Assembly (NCBI RefSeq): GCF_003478445.1
Contig: NZ_QUET01000011.1
Span: 1 to 64,000 of the forward strand
Length of the DNA: 64,000 bases
DNA from: Roseburia sp. AM59-24XD
GTDB lineage: Bacteria; Bacillota; Clostridia; Lachnospirales; Lachnospiraceae
Direction of reading: 5' to 3'
Both the position numbers and the translations under genes were made by a program. The notes under the pieces are model-generated. The model worked only from the letters and a program-made list of their open reading frames with translations, searched no databases and was not told where the DNA came from. Positions 62,766 to 64,000 of the stretch are shown one piece after another (within the stretch, counting starts at the first letter, position 1; each line of letters begins with the position of its first letter).

Positions 62766-63293
62766 ATGAGTGAAACAATGAAGACGATCCGAACAAGAAG
62801 AAGTATTCGTAAATTTCAGGATAAGATGCCGGAGAGAGAATTGATCGACCGCGTGATCGAGGCAGGAACTTATGCGGCAACCGGAAGAGGAAAGCAGTCC
62901 CCGATCATTGTTGCTGTATTAAATAAAGAGGTGCGGGATAAGCTTTCCCGTATGAACGCCCGGATCATGGGAGCAGCAGAGGGAACAGATCCGTTTTACG
63001 GTGCTCCGGTTGTGCTGATCGTGCTGGCAGATAAAAAGATGCCAACGCATGTGTATGACGGAAGCCTTGTGATGGGAAATCTCATGCTTGCAGCGAAGGA
63101 TGCAGGTCTTGGCAGCTGCTGGATCCATCGTGCCAAGGAAGAGTTTGAAAGCGAAGAAGGAAAGGCAATCTTAAAATCTCTGGGAATTGAGGGAGATTAT
63201 GAAGGCATCGGTCATTGTGTGATCGGCTATATGGACGGCGATGAGCCGGAGGCAGCACCACGCAAGGACGATTATGTATATTATGTAGAATAA
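62766..63293 (+). CDS. Nitroreductase family protein
   Basis: This encodes 175 residues; ATG 62766 is 6 nt after AAAGGAAG. FMN-binding RTRRSIRKFQDK (~8-19), then AGTYAATGRGKQSP, the central APVVLIVLAD, and GSCWIHRAKEEF. It is a small NAD(P)H-dependent flavoprotein of the clostridial nitroreductase type. The physiological substrate is unknown. It stands alone before the SulP gene. Confidence 0.9.
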   Translation: MSETMKTIRTRRSIRKFQDKMPERELIDRVIEAGTYAATGRGKQSPIIVAVLNKEVRDKLSRMNARIMGAAEGTDPFYGAPVVLIVLADKKMPTHVYDGSLVMGNLMLAAKDAGLGSCWIHRAKEEFESEEGKAILKSLGIEGDYEGIGHCVIGYMDGDEPEAAPRKDDYVYYVE

Positions 63294-63391
63294 ACAGAAA
63301 GTAATTCTCTATTGTTAAGCTGCATATATGTACGAAATAGAGGACATATATGTGACCGATATCTGCATGGAAGGGCATACGGGTTATAAAC

Positions 63392-64000
63392 ATGAAGATT
63401 TTCCGGACAATGAAAAATTATAAATTAAATTATCTGCCAAAGGACATTCTGGCAGGCATAATCATTGCGGCAGTTTCGATCCCGATATCCATGGGTTACG
63501 CGGAGGTCTCCGGACTTCCGCCGGTCTATGGACTATATGGATCGGTATTGCCGATTTTATTTTTTGCGATGTTTACGACATCTCCCCAGTTTATTTTTGG
63601 TGTGGATGCGGCACCCGCGGCGATCATAGGTGCGGCTGCAGCAGGGCTTGGTCTGCAGGCACAGTCACCGGAGGCGATGTCATTTATTCCGATGACGGCG
63701 TTGTTTGCCGGATGCTGGCTTCTGTTGTTTTTTCTGCTCAAGGCGGGCAAGATGGTAGATTACATATCAACTCCGGTCATGGGAGGCTTTATCAGCGGTA
63801 TTGCGGTGACGATTATTCTGATGCAGATTCCAAAGATTCTCGGAGGAGGTTCCGGAACAGGTGAACTGCCGGAGCTTATCCGGGCGATCATTGAGGCGGT
63901 GCATCAGATCAACGGTGCTTCTGTGCTGCTTGGTGTTTGTTCTCTGGCGGTGATCGTGATCGCAAGGAGGCTTGCGCCCAAATTTCCAATGGTGATCGTT
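63392..64000 (+). CDS. SulP family anion transporter, 3'-truncated by window edge
   Basis: The frame is open from ATG 63392 to the end of the window, 203 residues seen. A second ATG at 63410 is possible. SulP signatures: LPKDILAGIIIAAVSIPISMGYAEVSGLPPVYGLYGS, FIFGVDAAPAAIIGAAA, and later hydrophobic helices (GGFISGIAVTIILMQIP). The C-terminal half and STAS domain lie outside. The family carries sulfate, bicarbonate or other anions. Sulfate is attractive because of the assimilation cluster 9 kb upstream, but this is inference. Confidence 0.88.
   Translation, partial: MKIFRTMKNYKLNYLPKDILAGIIIAAVSIPISMGYAEVSGLPPVYGLYGSVLPILFFAMFTTSPQFIFGVDAAPAAIIGAAAAGLGLQAQSPEAMSFIPMTALFAGCWLLLFFLLKAGKMVDYISTPVMGGFISGIAVTIILMQIPKILGGGSGTGELPELIRAIIEAVHQINGASVLLGVCSLAVIVIARRLAPKFPMVIV

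Overview
The window looks like chromosome of a Gram-positive anaerobic clostridium, most likely a gut Lachnospiraceae (Roseburia/Agathobacter/Coprococcus type). The reasons are the large clostridial-type SRP RNA, an FprA-type flavodiiron protein, secreted Big2/C-type-lectin surface proteins with Pro/Ser-rich linkers, DUF6128 and DUF3877 family proteins, and oxygen-sensitive Fe-S sulfur enzymes. The genus is an inference; there is no 16S gene here. The first ~3.7 kb is visibly more AT-rich than the rest and reads as an accessory island. No tRNA, rRNA, complete insertion sequence or CRISPR array was seen.

Layout. 1-7.2 kb, accessory: a 60-bp perfect tandem duplication at the left edge, a short nuclease-type polymorphic toxin with an adjoining immunity candidate, a decayed copy of an AAA-ATPase gene, a solitary nuclease-like protein, an Rpn-family PD-(D/E)XK protein, the intact AAA-ATPase/PD-(D/E)XK gene and a remnant of an Fn3 surface protein. 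7.4-9.0 kb: a membrane Ser/Thr kinase. 9.0-16.3 kb: a cobalamin-riboswitch operon with a complete ECF transporter (T, fused A-A', S) bracketed by two exported proteins carrying the DUF4430 (transcobalamin-type) domain; the second also has an alpha/alpha-barrel-like region, so its parts resemble animal intrinsic factor. 16.4-26.3 kb: flavodiiron protein, S1-domain protein, Big2 protein, a 526-bp near-palindrome, isocitrate dehydrogenase, MYG1, Mrp/Nbp35 ATPase, DUF6128 protein, TadA and a frameshifted acetyltransferase. 26.3-35.8 kb: SRP RNA, a cNMP-binding-fold protein, a frameshifted SDR, cell-envelope genes, a YitT transporter, an MsmK/UgpC sugar ATPase and a CdaR/PucR regulator. 35.9-44.6 kb: ftsE-ftsX-envC-like-ctpA, then a 1424-residue C-type-lectin/Ig-like surface protein.

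44.7-55.6 kb is a sulfur assimilation cluster: O-acetylhomoserine sulfhydrylase, siroheme sulfite reductase, TusA, thioredoxin, ubiquitin-like sulfur carrier, E1-like activator, JAMM protease, APS reductase AB, sulfate adenylyltransferase CysDN, an Rrf2 regulator and a thioredoxin-reductase-like protein. Together they give sulfate to APS to sulfite to sulfide to a carrier thiocarboxylate to homocysteine. The order and content match the HcyS/HcyF/HcyD route known from Wolinella. A SulP permease runs off the right edge.

55.6-64.0 kb: AlbA_2 regulator, AzlCD exporter, TcdA, DUF3877, NhaC antiporter, a DnaJ-type chaperone under a CIRCE-like operator, a nitroreductase and the SulP gene.

Two data cautions. 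Four otherwise intact genes (acetyltransferase, SDR, metY, cysN) each carry one 1-nt deletion in a short G or C run, which suggests sequencing error rather than gene decay. Intergenic regions also carry dispersed structured repeats: a terminator-linked ~90-bp element with four clear copies, and a GATGCARGGG-type inverted repeat.
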